From: Pseudorhizobium tarimense
GTDB taxonomy: Bacteria; Pseudomonadota; Alphaproteobacteria; Rhizobiales; Rhizobiaceae
DNA: 64,000 nucleotides
Direction: 5' to 3'
Assembly: GCF_022968135.1 (NCBI RefSeq)
Contig: NZ_JALJRA010000007.1
Location: 186,001-250,000 of the forward strand
Below the pieces are notes generated by a model. It was not told where the DNA came from and made no database searches. It worked only from the letters and a program-made list of their open reading frames with translations. Position 1 is the first letter of the stretch, and each line of letters opens with the position of its first letter. This document shows positions 47,337-56,371 of the stretch, in pieces. Both the position numbers and the translations under genes were made by a program.

Positions 47337-48584
47337 ATGACACTGCTACGAACTTCGACACTCTCCGGTTTGGAGACAATTCTGCGTCTCTCGACTGGCT
47401 TGTTGGTGGTTAAGTACCTGTCCGTAGTAGAGGGGCCAGAGGCCGTCGCGCTCTTCGGGCAGTTCCAGAACTTTGTGGCGGCGGTGGGTATCGCGGGTGG
47501 CGCGGCGTTGGTTACCGGCCTAGTCGCGCTCCTTGCGGAGAACGCGGGCTCGGAGGAGCGTTCGGCAACTGTCTGCCGGCATGCCTTTGGGGTCGCAACG
47601 GTGTCGAGCGCTACTTTCGCGATCCTCATCCTAATATTTGCACGGGATGTTGCCCAGTTCGTTCTCGGTGACACCGGCTTTGCTTGGCTCATGCAAATTC
47701 TGGCGATCATCCTGCTTCCGATCTCTGCCTACCAGTTGTCATCTGCGATATTGAATGGACGGCAGCAAATCGCGGCGTTTGTGTTGAATCGAGCGGCTTA
47801 CAGCATGATACTGCTCGTGGTCGCAATTGTGCTCGTTGCAATCCAAGGGGTCGGCGGGGGACTGTTAGGGCTCGCAGTTGCTCCCGCCCTTGCTTGTCTC
47901 GTAGGCCTCACTCTACTGGCTCGTCAGCCCGGGTTCAGCTTTCGCTGGTGTGTTCCTGTCGTAGACCGAAATGGGATCCGCGAATTTCTCCCATACTGGC
48001 TGATGAGCATCATGACTGCGGCGCTGACACCGCTCGTACTAGTAATTGCCCGAACGTACATCGGGAAACACATAGGTTGGGTCGAAGCGGGGTGGTGGGA
48101 AGCGGCTTTGCGCGTCTCTGACATCTGCTTGGTGATAGTCACCACCGCGCTTGCAACTTACTACGTCCCGCGCCTCGCCTCTGCACGTGATTTGCAGGAT
48201 GAGCGTAGGATCATGATGACCCTCATCTCCTTTGCAGTGCTCGTGAGCGGCGGTGCGGCGCTCTTCATCTTTGTCATGCGATATCCGCTCATCGCAACGC
48301 TGTTTTCACCCGAATTTTATCCGGCAGCAGAACTATTTGGCGTTCAGCTTATAACCAGCATAATCAAAGTGGCGACTTGGGTAGTTGCGTACCACATGAT
48401 TGTTCGCAAACGGATGGCATGGATTATCGGGGGCGAGGTGTTGTTTAGTGGGCTTTTTCTTTTCTTGGTTGCCGAAATGACTAATGCGTTCGGAATAATC
48501 GGGGCTGTATATGCAGGCTTGGTGAACATTATCTTGTATGTTCTCTACTGTTCACTGTACGTCTGGAGGAATGTTCTTGGTTGA
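47337..48584 (+). CDS. wzx: Wzx-type lipid-linked oligosaccharide flippase
   Basis: A 415-residue, ~12-helix protein of the polysaccharide-export MOP group, close to WzxE of enterobacterial common antigen. It begins TLLRTSTLSGLETILRLSTG and contains GLLGLAVAPALACLVGLTLL and RRIMMTLISFAVLVSGGAAL. It should flip undecaprenyl-linked O-units to the periplasm. The ATG at 47337 was chosen; a TTG at 47316 is open but has no site. A GT2 gene begins at its 3' end. Confidence 0.87.
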   Translation: MTLLRTSTLSGLETILRLSTGLLVVKYLSVVEGPEAVALFGQFQNFVAAVGIAGGAALVTGLVALLAENAGSEERSATVCRHAFGVATVSSATFAILILIFARDVAQFVLGDTGFAWLMQILAIILLPISAYQLSSAILNGRQQIAAFVLNRAAYSMILLVVAIVLVAIQGVGGGLLGLAVAPALACLVGLTLLARQPGFSFRWCVPVVDRNGIREFLPYWLMSIMTAALTPLVLVIARTYIGKHIGWVEAGWWEAALRVSDICLVIVTTALATYYVPRLASARDLQDERRIMMTLISFAVLVSGGAALFIFVMRYPLIATLFSPEFYPAAELFGVQLITSIIKVATWVVAYHMIVRKRMAWIIGGEVLFSGLFLFLVAEMTNAFGIIGAVYAGLVNIILYVLYCSLYVWRNVLG

Positions 48585-49566
48585 CGGAGCTCTAGCATTG
48601 GGCGAAGCGATGCCGTTGAAAAAAAGGGACCGCTCCAATCCGCGCGTTAGTGTATTGGTGCCTGCCTTCAATGCCGAAGCTTTTCTGGCGGAGTGCCTGG
48701 ACTCGATACTGGGGCAGGACGTTGAAGGGCTTCAGATTGTGGTTAGTGATGATGCCTCGACTGACCGAACAGCAGACATCTTGCGATCCTACGAGGCTGG
48801 CCATCCTACCATAGTTCACGCTTTGTATCAGCAGAAAAACCTGGGGATCGCGAGGAATTGTAACGAGATCCTGAGGTCGTGCGAAGGACAATATATTGCA
48901 CTGTTTGCGGGCGATGATGTTATGCTTCCGGGAAAGCTGTCCACCCAGATGGCCTACATGGACGCTCATCCTGACGTGGTTATGACGTATCACGCCTGCG
49001 AGCTGTTTCAAAGTGAGACCGGACAGACGATCGCGGTCACTAACACGCATGAGCGGCTTGATACCAATTCCGCAGGCGACATCATCACAAAGCTCGGAGT
49101 GGCGGCGCCAATGAGCATTATGCTGCGCAGAAGCGCGTTGCCAGAAAATGGGTTTGACGTATCGTTCCCGCATGCTTGCGACTGGCTCTTGCAGATCAGC
49201 GTGGCAGCGAAGGGGAGTGTCGCCAAGCTACCTGGAATTCTGTGCCGTTATCGGAAGTACGGAGTCAATAACGGAAAGGACCTTTCGCAGTACGTCCACG
49301 AGTTCGGGGAGGTTTTGAAAAAGGTTCGTAGTGACTTTCATGATCGACCGGACATCGTAGAGGCGTGCGACCGTGGTCTTGCCCGTTTCCTGATAGGTGA
49401 TGCATTTCGAGCACCTAGTCCGGCACTCGCTCGCGAAAGGATACGCGCGGCGATCAGTCTTTGTCCGAGGCCGGCCTACCATATCGCTTACATCTCCACC
49501 TTTGTTCCTGGTTTACTACAACTTGCGTACCGGAATCGAGAGCGCCTGAAGGCGCGGTTGGGATAG
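48577..49566 (+). CDS. Glycosyltransferase family 2
   Basis: A ~330-residue GT-A transferase. The nucleotide-binding start is RVSVLVPAFNAEAFLAECLD, with acidic motifs IVVSDDASTDRT and the metal-binding LFAGDDVMLPGKL. The start is uncertain: TTG 48577 has GGAGGA at ideal spacing and overlaps the wzx stop; ATG 48571 and ATG 48610 are alternatives. It is probably one of the O-unit sugar transferases; donor and acceptor unknown. Confidence 0.85.
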   Translation: MVDGALALGEAMPLKKRDRSNPRVSVLVPAFNAEAFLAECLDSILGQDVEGLQIVVSDDASTDRTADILRSYEAGHPTIVHALYQQKNLGIARNCNEILRSCEGQYIALFAGDDVMLPGKLSTQMAYMDAHPDVVMTYHACELFQSETGQTIAVTNTHERLDTNSAGDIITKLGVAAPMSIMLRRSALPENGFDVSFPHACDWLLQISVAAKGSVAKLPGILCRYRKYGVNNGKDLSQYVHEFGEVLKKVRSDFHDRPDIVEACDRGLARFLIGDAFRAPSPALARERIRAAISLCPRPAYHIAYISTFVPGLLQLAYRNRERLKARLG

Positions 49567-49665
49567 CGCTAGGGCGGCTGATGGGCCTGTAGCACCTCGC
49601 CCAAATTCTTCGATGATCAACAGGGGTAACATGCGGCGACTAAATGCCTTCTAAGGATGGAGACG

Positions 49666-50559
49666 ATGGCGACAACTAAAGGTATCATTCTTGCTGGGGG
49701 GAGTGGGACACGTCTTCGTCCCCTTACCGTTGCAAGCAATAAGCAGCTTCTGCCGGTATTCGACAAGCCACTCGTTTACTACCCGTTTTCGGTGCTGATG
49801 CTGGCGGGGATCCGCGAGGTCCTGGTTATTTCTTCTCCTGACTTCATTGACCAGTACCGGCGACTTTTCGGGGACGGTTCGCATTTGGGGATGCAGGTCT
49901 GCTACGAAACACAGGACTCCCCGAACGGGCTCGCTGAGTCATTCATAATCGGCGCGGATTTCATTGCTGAGGATCCCGTTGCCCTAGTTCTAGGTGATAA
50001 CCTCTTATATGGTCAGGGCTTGCCATTAATGTTGCGCGACGCTGGCGCGCGTGATCGTGGAGCCACCGTGTTCGCCTATCGCGTCCCTAATCCAGAAGCG
50101 TTCGGAGTGGTTGAGCTTGATCAGGCGGGCAAGCCAGTTTCCATCGTTGAGAAGCCGAAACATGCCCGCTCCAATCTCGCCGTCACCGGTCTCTATTTCT
50201 ACGATAGCGATGTTGTGCAGATGGCAAGGGGGTTGAAGCCTTCGTCCCGTGGTGAACTGGAAATAACTGACATTAACCAAATGTACCTAGAGCGGGGCAA
50301 CCTGCATGTCGAGTATCTAGGGCGCGGCATTGCGTGGCTGGACACCGGTACTTTTGATGCCTTGCTCGACGCGGGCAATTTCATTGCCACGCTCGAACGT
50401 CGGCAAGGCCTGAAGGTTGCATGTTTGGAAGAAATTGCTTGGAGACAAGGTTGGATTTCTACGGAAACTCTGCTCGCAAATGCCAAGCTTAACGGCAAAA
50501 GCGACTATGGAGCCTATGTAGCCTCGCTGCCGTCAGTCGCTGTACCGGGGATGCAGTAG
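49666..50559 (+). CDS. rmlA: Glucose-1-phosphate thymidylyltransferase
   Basis: A 297-residue nucleotidyltransferase making dTDP-glucose. The start MATTKGIILAGGSGTRLRPL contains the conserved GGSGTRLRP loop; ATG 49666 has GGAG upstream and is preferred to ATG 49657. Typical features follow (VLGDNLLYGQGL; VEKPKHARSN; the WLDTGTFDALLDAG region). It is the first gene of a dTDP-amino-sugar set (with RmlB, FdtA- and FdtB-type proteins). No rmlC or rmlD is present, so rhamnose is not the likely product. Confidence 0.95.
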   Translation: MATTKGIILAGGSGTRLRPLTVASNKQLLPVFDKPLVYYPFSVLMLAGIREVLVISSPDFIDQYRRLFGDGSHLGMQVCYETQDSPNGLAESFIIGADFIAEDPVALVLGDNLLYGQGLPLMLRDAGARDRGATVFAYRVPNPEAFGVVELDQAGKPVSIVEKPKHARSNLAVTGLYFYDSDVVQMARGLKPSSRGELEITDINQMYLERGNLHVEYLGRGIAWLDTGTFDALLDAGNFIATLERRQGLKVACLEEIAWRQGWISTETLLANAKLNGKSDYGAYVASLPSVAVPGMQ

Positions 50560-50591
50560 GTGGACAGGCCAATCGGATAAGGAGCTTGACG

Positions 50592-51272
50592 GTGGAAAAA
50601 AATCGTAAACTGGTTATCGTTGGCAGTGGCGAGTTCGGGCGGATAGCCTTTGAATACTTCACGTACGATAGCAACTATGAAGTTGTCGCCTTCAGCGTTG
50701 AGCGCGACTTTTTGCAGGACACCGTCATCGAAGGGTGCCCGGTGGTGCCTTTGGACGAACTGGCGCAGCGATTCGATCCAAAGGAGCACGACGTCTACGT
50801 CGCAGTTACCTATACTCAACTAAACCGGGTCCGCACACGTCTATTCAAATCCGTCAAGGGGTTGGGATACCGGTGTGCATCATATGTCAGCTCGCGTGCC
50901 TTCGTGTGGCGGAATGTCGAGCTTGGTGAGAACGTGTTCATTTTTGAGAACAACGTCGTGCAGCCTTTCTGCAAGATCGAGGACAACGTGGTCCTGTGGA
51001 GTGGAAACCACATCGGTCATCGATCTGTAGTTGAGGCAAATTGCTATCTTTCCTCTCATATTGTGGTGTCTGGATACTGCGAAATCGGAAGCAGTTCTTT
51101 CGTAGGAGTGAATGCTACATTTGCTGACAATGTGGCCATTGGGCCTGACTGCCTGATCGGGATGGCGTCTACCGTCAACCGCAACCTCGAAGGCGGAAAA
51201 GTCTGGACCGGTTCGCCGGTCGAGGCGAGCCGTATTCCGTCGCTGCGCTATTTCAAGGTCAAGGAGGTCTAA
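50592..51272 (+). CDS. Left-handed-beta-helix acyltransferase (NeuD/PglD-like), FdtC/QdtC candidate
   Basis: A ~226-residue protein with a Rossmann-like N-terminal half (KLVIVGSGEFGRIAFEYFTY) and a hexapeptide-repeat C-terminal half (GENVFIFENNVVQPFCKIED ... GNHIGHRSVVEANC ... IGSSSFVGVNATFADNVAIG). GTG 50592 has AAGGAG at good spacing; TTG 50586 is an alternative. In known pathways an LbH enzyme acetylates the 3-amino group of dTDP-Fuc3N or dTDP-Qui3N; this gene lies in the right place for that step. Confidence 0.82.
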   Translation: MEKNRKLVIVGSGEFGRIAFEYFTYDSNYEVVAFSVERDFLQDTVIEGCPVVPLDELAQRFDPKEHDVYVAVTYTQLNRVRTRLFKSVKGLGYRCASYVSSRAFVWRNVELGENVFIFENNVVQPFCKIEDNVVLWSGNHIGHRSVVEANCYLSSHIVVSGYCEIGSSSFVGVNATFADNVAIGPDCLIGMASTVNRNLEGGKVWTGSPVEASRIPSLRYFKVKEV

Positions 51273-51303
51273 TCTTGAGGCGGTATAACAAAAGGAATTC
51301 AGC

Positions 51304-52293
51304 GTGATCGTCGCAAGACGCTTTACCCCCGATGATGCGAGCCAATGGAACAGGTTCGTGCAGCAGTCGCGCAACGGCACTTTCCTTTTTGAGCGTGGGT
51401 ATATGGACTATCACGCAGATCGCTTCATCGATCACTCCTTGATGTTTGAGGATGAAGACGGGGCAGTAGTCGCTCTTCTTCCCGCAAGCCGGAGCGGCGT
51501 CTCACTCGTGACACATGGCGGTCTGACTTATGGCGGGTTCGTGACGGATATGCGCATGGGTGCTGCTCGAATGCTGGAAGTCTTTGATGCTCTCTTCAGC
51601 CACTGTCGAGACGAGAAAATCGATATGCTGCGTTACAAGGCGATGCCGCGGATCTACCACCGCCAACCTGCTGAAGAGGATCTTTACGCACTGTTCCGGG
51701 CCGGTGCCTTGCGAGTGCGGGTGGACGCCTCGGCGACCATCGCCTTACACGCTCCTCTTGCTTGGAGCAAAGGACGGAAACACAGCCTTGGGAAAGCACG
51801 GAAGAGTGGTCTTGACGTCTTCGAAAGTGAGGATGTTGTACAGTTTCACAACATCCTTCAGGCGAGACTTGATCAGCGATATGACGCTCGCCCCACGCAT
51901 TCGGCCGAGGAGTTGACGCTGCTTCGTTCCCGTTTTCCCGGTCAAATTCGTCTGTTTGGCTCATTCAGAGATAACCGGATGCTGGCCGGGGTGATTACCT
52001 ATGACTGTGGTCAGACTATCCACGCGCAATACATGGCAAGTAGCGAAGAAGGGCGCGATACTGGAGCTCTTGACCTCATAGTTCACGAGCTTACAACAAG
52101 CATTTTCTCTGATCGGACGTGGTTTGACTTCGGCATCTCGACGGAGGATCAGGGTCGAAAGCTCAACGAGGGATTGGCCCGCCAAAAGGAGATGTTCGGC
52201 GCACGCACGACCGTATATGAGACGTATGAGGTCGACACTACGGTGTCCTCCATCGCTAAAGCTGGATCTAGCGATCTGGCACCGAGCAACTAG
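51304..52293 (+). CDS. FemAB/GNAT-type N-acyltransferase-like protein
   Basis: A 329-residue protein with a GTG start and AAGGA upstream. Two GNAT-like halves are suggested: FTPDDASQWNRFVQQSRNGT near the N-terminus and IRLFGSFRDNRMLAGVITYD later, followed by TWFDFGISTEDQGRKLNEGL (typical of PF13480, the BioF2/FemAB-like group). Such proteins add amino-acyl or acyl groups. In this cluster it could modify the 3-amino sugar, competing with or extending the LbH enzyme's role. Confidence 0.75.
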   Translation: MIVARRFTPDDASQWNRFVQQSRNGTFLFERGYMDYHADRFIDHSLMFEDEDGAVVALLPASRSGVSLVTHGGLTYGGFVTDMRMGAARMLEVFDALFSHCRDEKIDMLRYKAMPRIYHRQPAEEDLYALFRAGALRVRVDASATIALHAPLAWSKGRKHSLGKARKSGLDVFESEDVVQFHNILQARLDQRYDARPTHSAEELTLLRSRFPGQIRLFGSFRDNRMLAGVITYDCGQTIHAQYMASSEEGRDTGALDLIVHELTTSIFSDRTWFDFGISTEDQGRKLNEGLARQKEMFGARTTVYETYEVDTTVSSIAKAGSSDLAPSN

Positions 52294-52301
52294 GTGCTGA
52301 A

Positions 52302-52724
52302 ATGTCTGCTGAACGTCCCAAAGAACGACTGATCCTTCTACCCACAATCAGCGATAGCAGGGGCATACTTGGTTTCGCGCAAGAAGGGGATCATGTTCCT
52401 TTCGCTATCAAGCGGATGTATTATATGTACAGCATCCCGACGGGCGCCACCCGCGGTGCGCACGCACATAGAGCTTGCCAACGTCTGCTTATCGCCTTGA
52501 ACGGCAGCGTCAAAGTAACGATCGATGACGGACATCGGCGCGATCTTATCAAGCTAACTTCGCCGAGCGCAGGCCTACACATACCCGCTGGGCTTTGGAT
52601 CGATTTGGATGATTTTTCAGAGGGCACGATACTTGCCGCTCTGGCGTCTCATCCGTATGAAGAGAGCGATTACCTTCGTGACTACGAAGCGTTTTTAGCC
52701 TACGCAAATGAGAACTTCCAGTGA
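52302..52724 (+). CDS. dTDP-4-oxo-6-deoxyglucose 3,4-ketoisomerase (FdtA/QdtA type)
   Basis: A 140-residue cupin of the WxcM-like group. The catalytic region is MYYMYSIPTGATRGAHAHRA with the key His-x-His, and the beta-barrel follows in LLIALNGSVKVTIDDG. It moves the keto group from C4 to C3 before transamination. FdtA gives the galacto and QdtA the gluco product, which cannot be separated by eye. AGGTG precedes the ATG. Its stop overlaps the GTG start of the aminotransferase (GTGA). Confidence 0.88.
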   Translation: MSAERPKERLILLPTISDSRGILGFAQEGDHVPFAIKRMYYMYSIPTGATRGAHAHRACQRLLIALNGSVKVTIDDGHRRDLIKLTSPSAGLHIPAGLWIDLDDFSEGTILAALASHPYEESDYLRDYEAFLAYANENFQ

Positions 52725-53830
52725 ACATTCCCTTTTACGACTTGGGCGCGGCTCAGCGGACTGCTTTTGCAGATATACAGGTTGCGCTTCAGCGTGTTGC
52801 CACTTCAGGCTGGTACATCCTCGGACCAGAGCTTGAAAATTTCGAACGCGAGTTCGCAAATTATTGCGGCTCCGCACATTGCGTCGGCGTATCAAACGGG
52901 CTCGATGCACTTCATCTCATCCTCCGCGCATACGGTATTGGTAACGGTGATGAGGTTATAGTGCCGAGCAATACCTATATAGCAACCTGGCTTGCGGTAA
53001 CACAGGCGGGTGCGACGCCTGTTCCCGTCGAGCCAGATGAAGCAACACATTGCATTGATCCCGCCCGCACCGAGGCTGCGGTGACATCTCGAACGAAAGC
53101 AATCATTGCCGTTCATCTGTACGGGCACACCGTAGACATGGCTCCCATTCGCAATTTGGTCGAGCGGTACAGTATAAGGCTAATTGAGGATGCTGCGCAG
53201 GCACATGGAGCCCGCTATAGGAACCAGCCTGCTGGTACGTTAGGTGATGCGGCGGCATTCAGCTTCTTTCCCACAAAGAATCTGGGTGCTCTTGGTGACG
53301 CTGGGGGCATCACCACGAACGATCCGGCTCTAGCCGAGGAACTGCGTTTGCTCCGTAATTACGGATCCCGCCGCAAGTACTACAATGACAAGCAAGGCTA
53401 TAACGCTCGGCTTGATGAGATTCAGGCCGCTGTGCTGTCTGCCAAACTGCCGCATCTGGATCGGTGGAACGAGGAGCGGCAGACGTTCGCCGACATCTAT
53501 CTGGAGCATTTGGCAGGTATTGACAGCCTCATCCTTCCCAAGATCGCACCAGATGTTAAACATGTTTGGCACCAGTTCGTGGTTCGCTCAGCACATCGCG
53601 ATGACCTCCAGCGAGCATTGGCGGATGCTGGTATCGGCACCATGATCCACTATCCAGTGCCACCGCATCGCTCTCGGGCGTATAGCGGGGCCGATTGGCC
53701 TGCTCTTCCGCTAGCGGACAAATTGGCTTCAGAAATCCTGAGTCTGCCAATAGGCAATGACCAGACGCCGGAAACAATACGCGTCGTCGCGGATGCTATT
53801 AAAGGCTATTTCGGGCGGAGGGGCAGGTAG
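52721..53830 (+). CDS. dTDP-3-amino-3,6-dideoxyhexose aminotransferase (FdtB/QdtB type)
   Basis: A 369-residue DegT/DnrJ/EryC1-family PLP enzyme, GTG start. It begins with the family pattern [17 protein letters not shown], and the PLP lysine is Lys186 in [31 protein letters not shown] is the usual PLP-phosphate/ring region. It uses glutamate to aminate C3 of the 3-oxo-6-deoxy sugar made by the preceding isomerase, and its gene overlaps that gene by 4 bases. Confidence 0.92.
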   Translation: MNIPFYDLGAAQRTAFADIQVALQRVATSGWYILGPELENFEREFANYCGSAHCVGVSNGLDALHLILRAYGIGNGDEVIVPSNTYIATWLAVTQAGATPVPVEPDEATHCIDPARTEAAVTSRTKAIIAVHLYGHTVDMAPIRNLVERYSIRLIEDAAQAHGARYRNQPAGTLGDAAAFSFFPTKNLGALGDAGGITTNDPALAEELRLLRNYGSRRKYYNDKQGYNARLDEIQAAVLSAKLPHLDRWNEERQTFADIYLEHLAGIDSLILPKIAPDVKHVWHQFVVRSAHRDDLQRALADAGIGTMIHYPVPPHRSRAYSGADWPALPLADKLASEILSLPIGNDQTPETIRVVADAIKGYFGRRGR

Positions 53831-53832
53831 CT

Positions 53833-54912
53833 ATGATCGTTTTGGTTACAGGTGGCGCCGGCTTCATCGGTTCCGCCTTGATACGTCACATATTGCGGAC
53901 CACTGATTGGCGAGTGGTAAATGTTGACTGCCTTACCTACGCAGCGAATCTTGCTGCCTTGGAACGACTTGCAGATGATCCCCGGTATGCACTGGAGGTC
54001 GTAGACATCCGTGATGCGGAGGCAGTTCGGGAGCTTTTCGCCCGCCACAGCCCCGACGGCGTCATTCATCTTGCTGCAGAAACTCATGTGGATCGCTCAA
54101 TCGACTCCCCAGATGATTTCCTTACGACAAATATAATGGGGACATACCAGCTTCTTCGGGCAGGACATGCCCATTGGCGGGCACTGCCTGAGGCTCAAAG
54201 ACTTGCCTTCCGTTTTCATCATGTCTCAACTGACGAGGTTTTCGGCCAGTTGAGAGACGGCGATCCGTCGTTCAATGAGGAGACGCCATACCAGCCCAAC
54301 TCACCTTACTCGGCATCAAAAGCGAGCTCCGACCACTTGGTCCGTGCCTGGCATCATACTTACGGCTTGCCCACGCTCGTGACGAACTGCTCCAACAACT
54401 ATGGCCCCTGGCAGTTTCCTGAGAAGCTAATCCCCCTTACAATCGCCAAGGCTGTGCTTGGTCAATCCATTCCCGTCTACGGCAATGGCTCGAATGTTCG
54501 AGACTGGCTTCATGTTGACGACCATGCGCGTGCACTTTGGGCAGCTTTTCGGAATGGAAAGCCGGGCGAGACCTACGCAATCGGAGGCAATTCCGAGCGT
54601 CGCAATATCGATGTCGTACGAACCATCTGTCGCATTCTTGACGAGGAGAAAGGCGGAGAGGCTCATGAGAGGCTAATCACTTTTGTGAGTGATCGACCGG
54701 GCCACGATTTTAGATACGCGATTAACGGGTCGAAGATTGAGCGAGAAGTTGGGTGGGTGCCGGCTCGTACACTTGAAGAAGGACTGCGTGATACGGTTCG
54801 GTGGTATCTGCGCAACCAGGACTGGTGGGCGGAGGTGCTCGCGAGCAGATATGACGGTAGGCGGTTAGGGTTTTCCTCCGGTGAGGCCGAGGCTGCGTCT
54901 GGATCGCGATGA
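53833..54912 (+). CDS. rmlB: dTDP-glucose 4,6-dehydratase
   Basis: A 359-residue extended SDR. It starts [19 protein letters not shown], with the dehydratase triad Thr133-Asp134-Glu135 (HVSTDEVFG) and Tyr159/Lys163 (YSASKAS). It makes dTDP-4-oxo-6-deoxyglucose from the RmlA product, feeding the FdtA/FdtB-type enzymes. It follows the aminotransferase stop by 2 bases. A short frame overlaps its stop (54909-55064). Confidence 0.95.
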   Translation: MIVLVTGGAGFIGSALIRHILRTTDWRVVNVDCLTYAANLAALERLADDPRYALEVVDIRDAEAVRELFARHSPDGVIHLAAETHVDRSIDSPDDFLTTNIMGTYQLLRAGHAHWRALPEAQRLAFRFHHVSTDEVFGQLRDGDPSFNEETPYQPNSPYSASKASSDHLVRAWHHTYGLPTLVTNCSNNYGPWQFPEKLIPLTIAKAVLGQSIPVYGNGSNVRDWLHVDDHARALWAAFRNGKPGETYAIGGNSERRNIDVVRTICRILDEEKGGEAHERLITFVSDRPGHDFRYAINGSKIEREVGWVPARTLEEGLRDTVRWYLRNQDWWAEVLASRYDGRRLGFSSGEAEAASGSR

Positions 54913-55332
54913 CTGGTTTCGAAATTTACCATTGTTCCGGTCTCGAAAGGGAGGCCGATCTTGGTGGAGGCGTAGCCAAGCCGTCGTGGTCTGACGTGGC
55001 TCAGAGGATCATGGAAACCGCCTTCCAACGCGTGGTGAAGATCCTCACCTCTGACAGACCGTGACGTCGGTTATCTGTCTTGGCAAGGTCCGTCCTTAAC
55101 GCGAGCCTGTTGAGAGTGACCAATTCGAATCAGTTAGCTATTACGAATGCCTTTCTAGGCGGCAACGCTATACCTTGCCCTAGGGAGATCAGCTGCGTCC
55201 TATTCAGGGGCAACTCAGACAGCGAATCTCGGCGTCGAAACAGGACCCATTTTTTGGTTCGGTAACAACCGTGAGAGACTTGCTACCAAGAAGGTGACCG
55301 GGCTACTAGGCACTACGAAGAAAGGTTACCCC
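54913..55332. other. Junction between the dTDP-sugar and FnlABC blocks
   Basis: About 420 bases. A 51-residue frame starts at 54909 on the rmlB stop (ATGA) and ends at 55064 ([20 protein letters not shown]...); it has no recognisable domain and may be a gene remnant. The rest shows nothing coding. Base composition changes here, rising in GC toward fnlA. Confidence 0.35.
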
Positions 55333-56367
55333 ATGTTCGCAAAAAAAGTACTGCTAATTACCGGTGGGACAGGATCGTTCGGTCGCGCTACGGTGCGCCG
55401 TTTCCTTGACACCGACATCGCAGAGATTCGTGTGTTCAGCCGTGACGAGAAAAAGCAGGATGACATGCGCAAGCATTTCGACAACCCTAAGTTGAGCTTT
55501 TATCTTGGCGATGTGCGCGATCGCCACAGCGTGGAGCGGGCAATGCGGGGCGCTGATTATTGCTTCCATGCGGCTGCGCTGAAGCAGGTGCCTTCTTGCG
55601 AGTTCCACCCGATGGAAGCAGTGCGTACCAACGTTCTGGGTACAGAGAACGTGCTGGAGGCTGCGATCTTGTCGGGTCTGAAGCGTGTCGTATGCCTTTC
55701 GACAGACAAAGCTGTCTATCCTATCAACGCGATGGGCATCTCGAAGGCGCTGATGGAGAAGGTAATGGTGGCGGCGTCACGGAACCTCGACGCCACGCAG
55801 ACTACGATATGCGGCACGCGATACGGCAACGTAATGGCATCGCGCGGCTCGGTGATCCCGCTCTTCATCGATCAACTCAGGGCAGGGCAGCCGATTACGC
55901 TGACCGACCCGGCGATGACGCGTTTCATGATGACACTTGAGGATGCCGTCGAGCTCGTGCTGTACGCTTTTGAAAACGGAAACAACGGCGACATCTTTGT
56001 GCAGAAAGCGCCAGCAGCGACTGTTGAGGTGTTGGCGCAGGCTGTAAAGCAGGTCTTTGGCAAAGAAGAGCATCCAGTGATAGAAATCGGCACCCGCCAT
56101 GGTGAAAAGCTCTTCGAGGCTTTGCTGAGCCGCGAGGAACTGGCGACTGCGATAGACGAAGGCGGTTACTTCCGCGTTCCGGCCGATGGACGCGACCTCA
56201 ACTACTCAAAGTTTGTCGAGCAGGGGGAAAAGCGCCTCAACCGTACTGAGGACTATAACTCGCACAACACGGAGCGGCTGGATGTGGAAGGCATGAAGGC
56301 GCTCCTGATGAAGGTCAAATATGTCCGCCGCGCTGCAAGCGGCGAGGACCTTGGTCCGGAGGACTAA
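55333..56367 (+). CDS. fnlA: UDP-GlcNAc 4,6-dehydratase/5-epimerase FnlA (WbjB/CapE)
   Basis: A 344-residue SDR from the ATG at 55333. NAD-binding LLITGGTGSFGRATVRRFL, then the catalytic region VCLSTDKAVYPINAMGISKA with the Met-x3-Lys (Met134/Lys138) that replaces Tyr-x3-Lys in this family. It also carries FHAAALKQVPSCEFHPMEAV. It makes UDP-2-acetamido-2,6-dideoxy-4-hexulose intermediates, the first step to UDP-L-FucNAc. fnlB follows 4 bases after its stop. Confidence 0.92.
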   Translation: MFAKKVLLITGGTGSFGRATVRRFLDTDIAEIRVFSRDEKKQDDMRKHFDNPKLSFYLGDVRDRHSVERAMRGADYCFHAAALKQVPSCEFHPMEAVRTNVLGTENVLEAAILSGLKRVVCLSTDKAVYPINAMGISKALMEKVMVAASRNLDATQTTICGTRYGNVMASRGSVIPLFIDQLRAGQPITLTDPAMTRFMMTLEDAVELVLYAFENGNNGDIFVQKAPAATVEVLAQAVKQVFGKEEHPVIEIGTRHGEKLFEALLSREELATAIDEGGYFRVPADGRDLNYSKFVEQGEKRLNRTEDYNSHNTERLDVEGMKALLMKVKYVRRAASGEDLGPED

Positions 56368-56371
56368 GAAG

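Noticed and set aside
38183..47337. CRISPR arrays, insertion-sequence ends or an integrase in the accessory region
   Set aside because: No regularly spaced repeats, no terminal inverted repeats and no tyrosine-recombinase motifs were seen; the only repeat is the traD-traA duplication.
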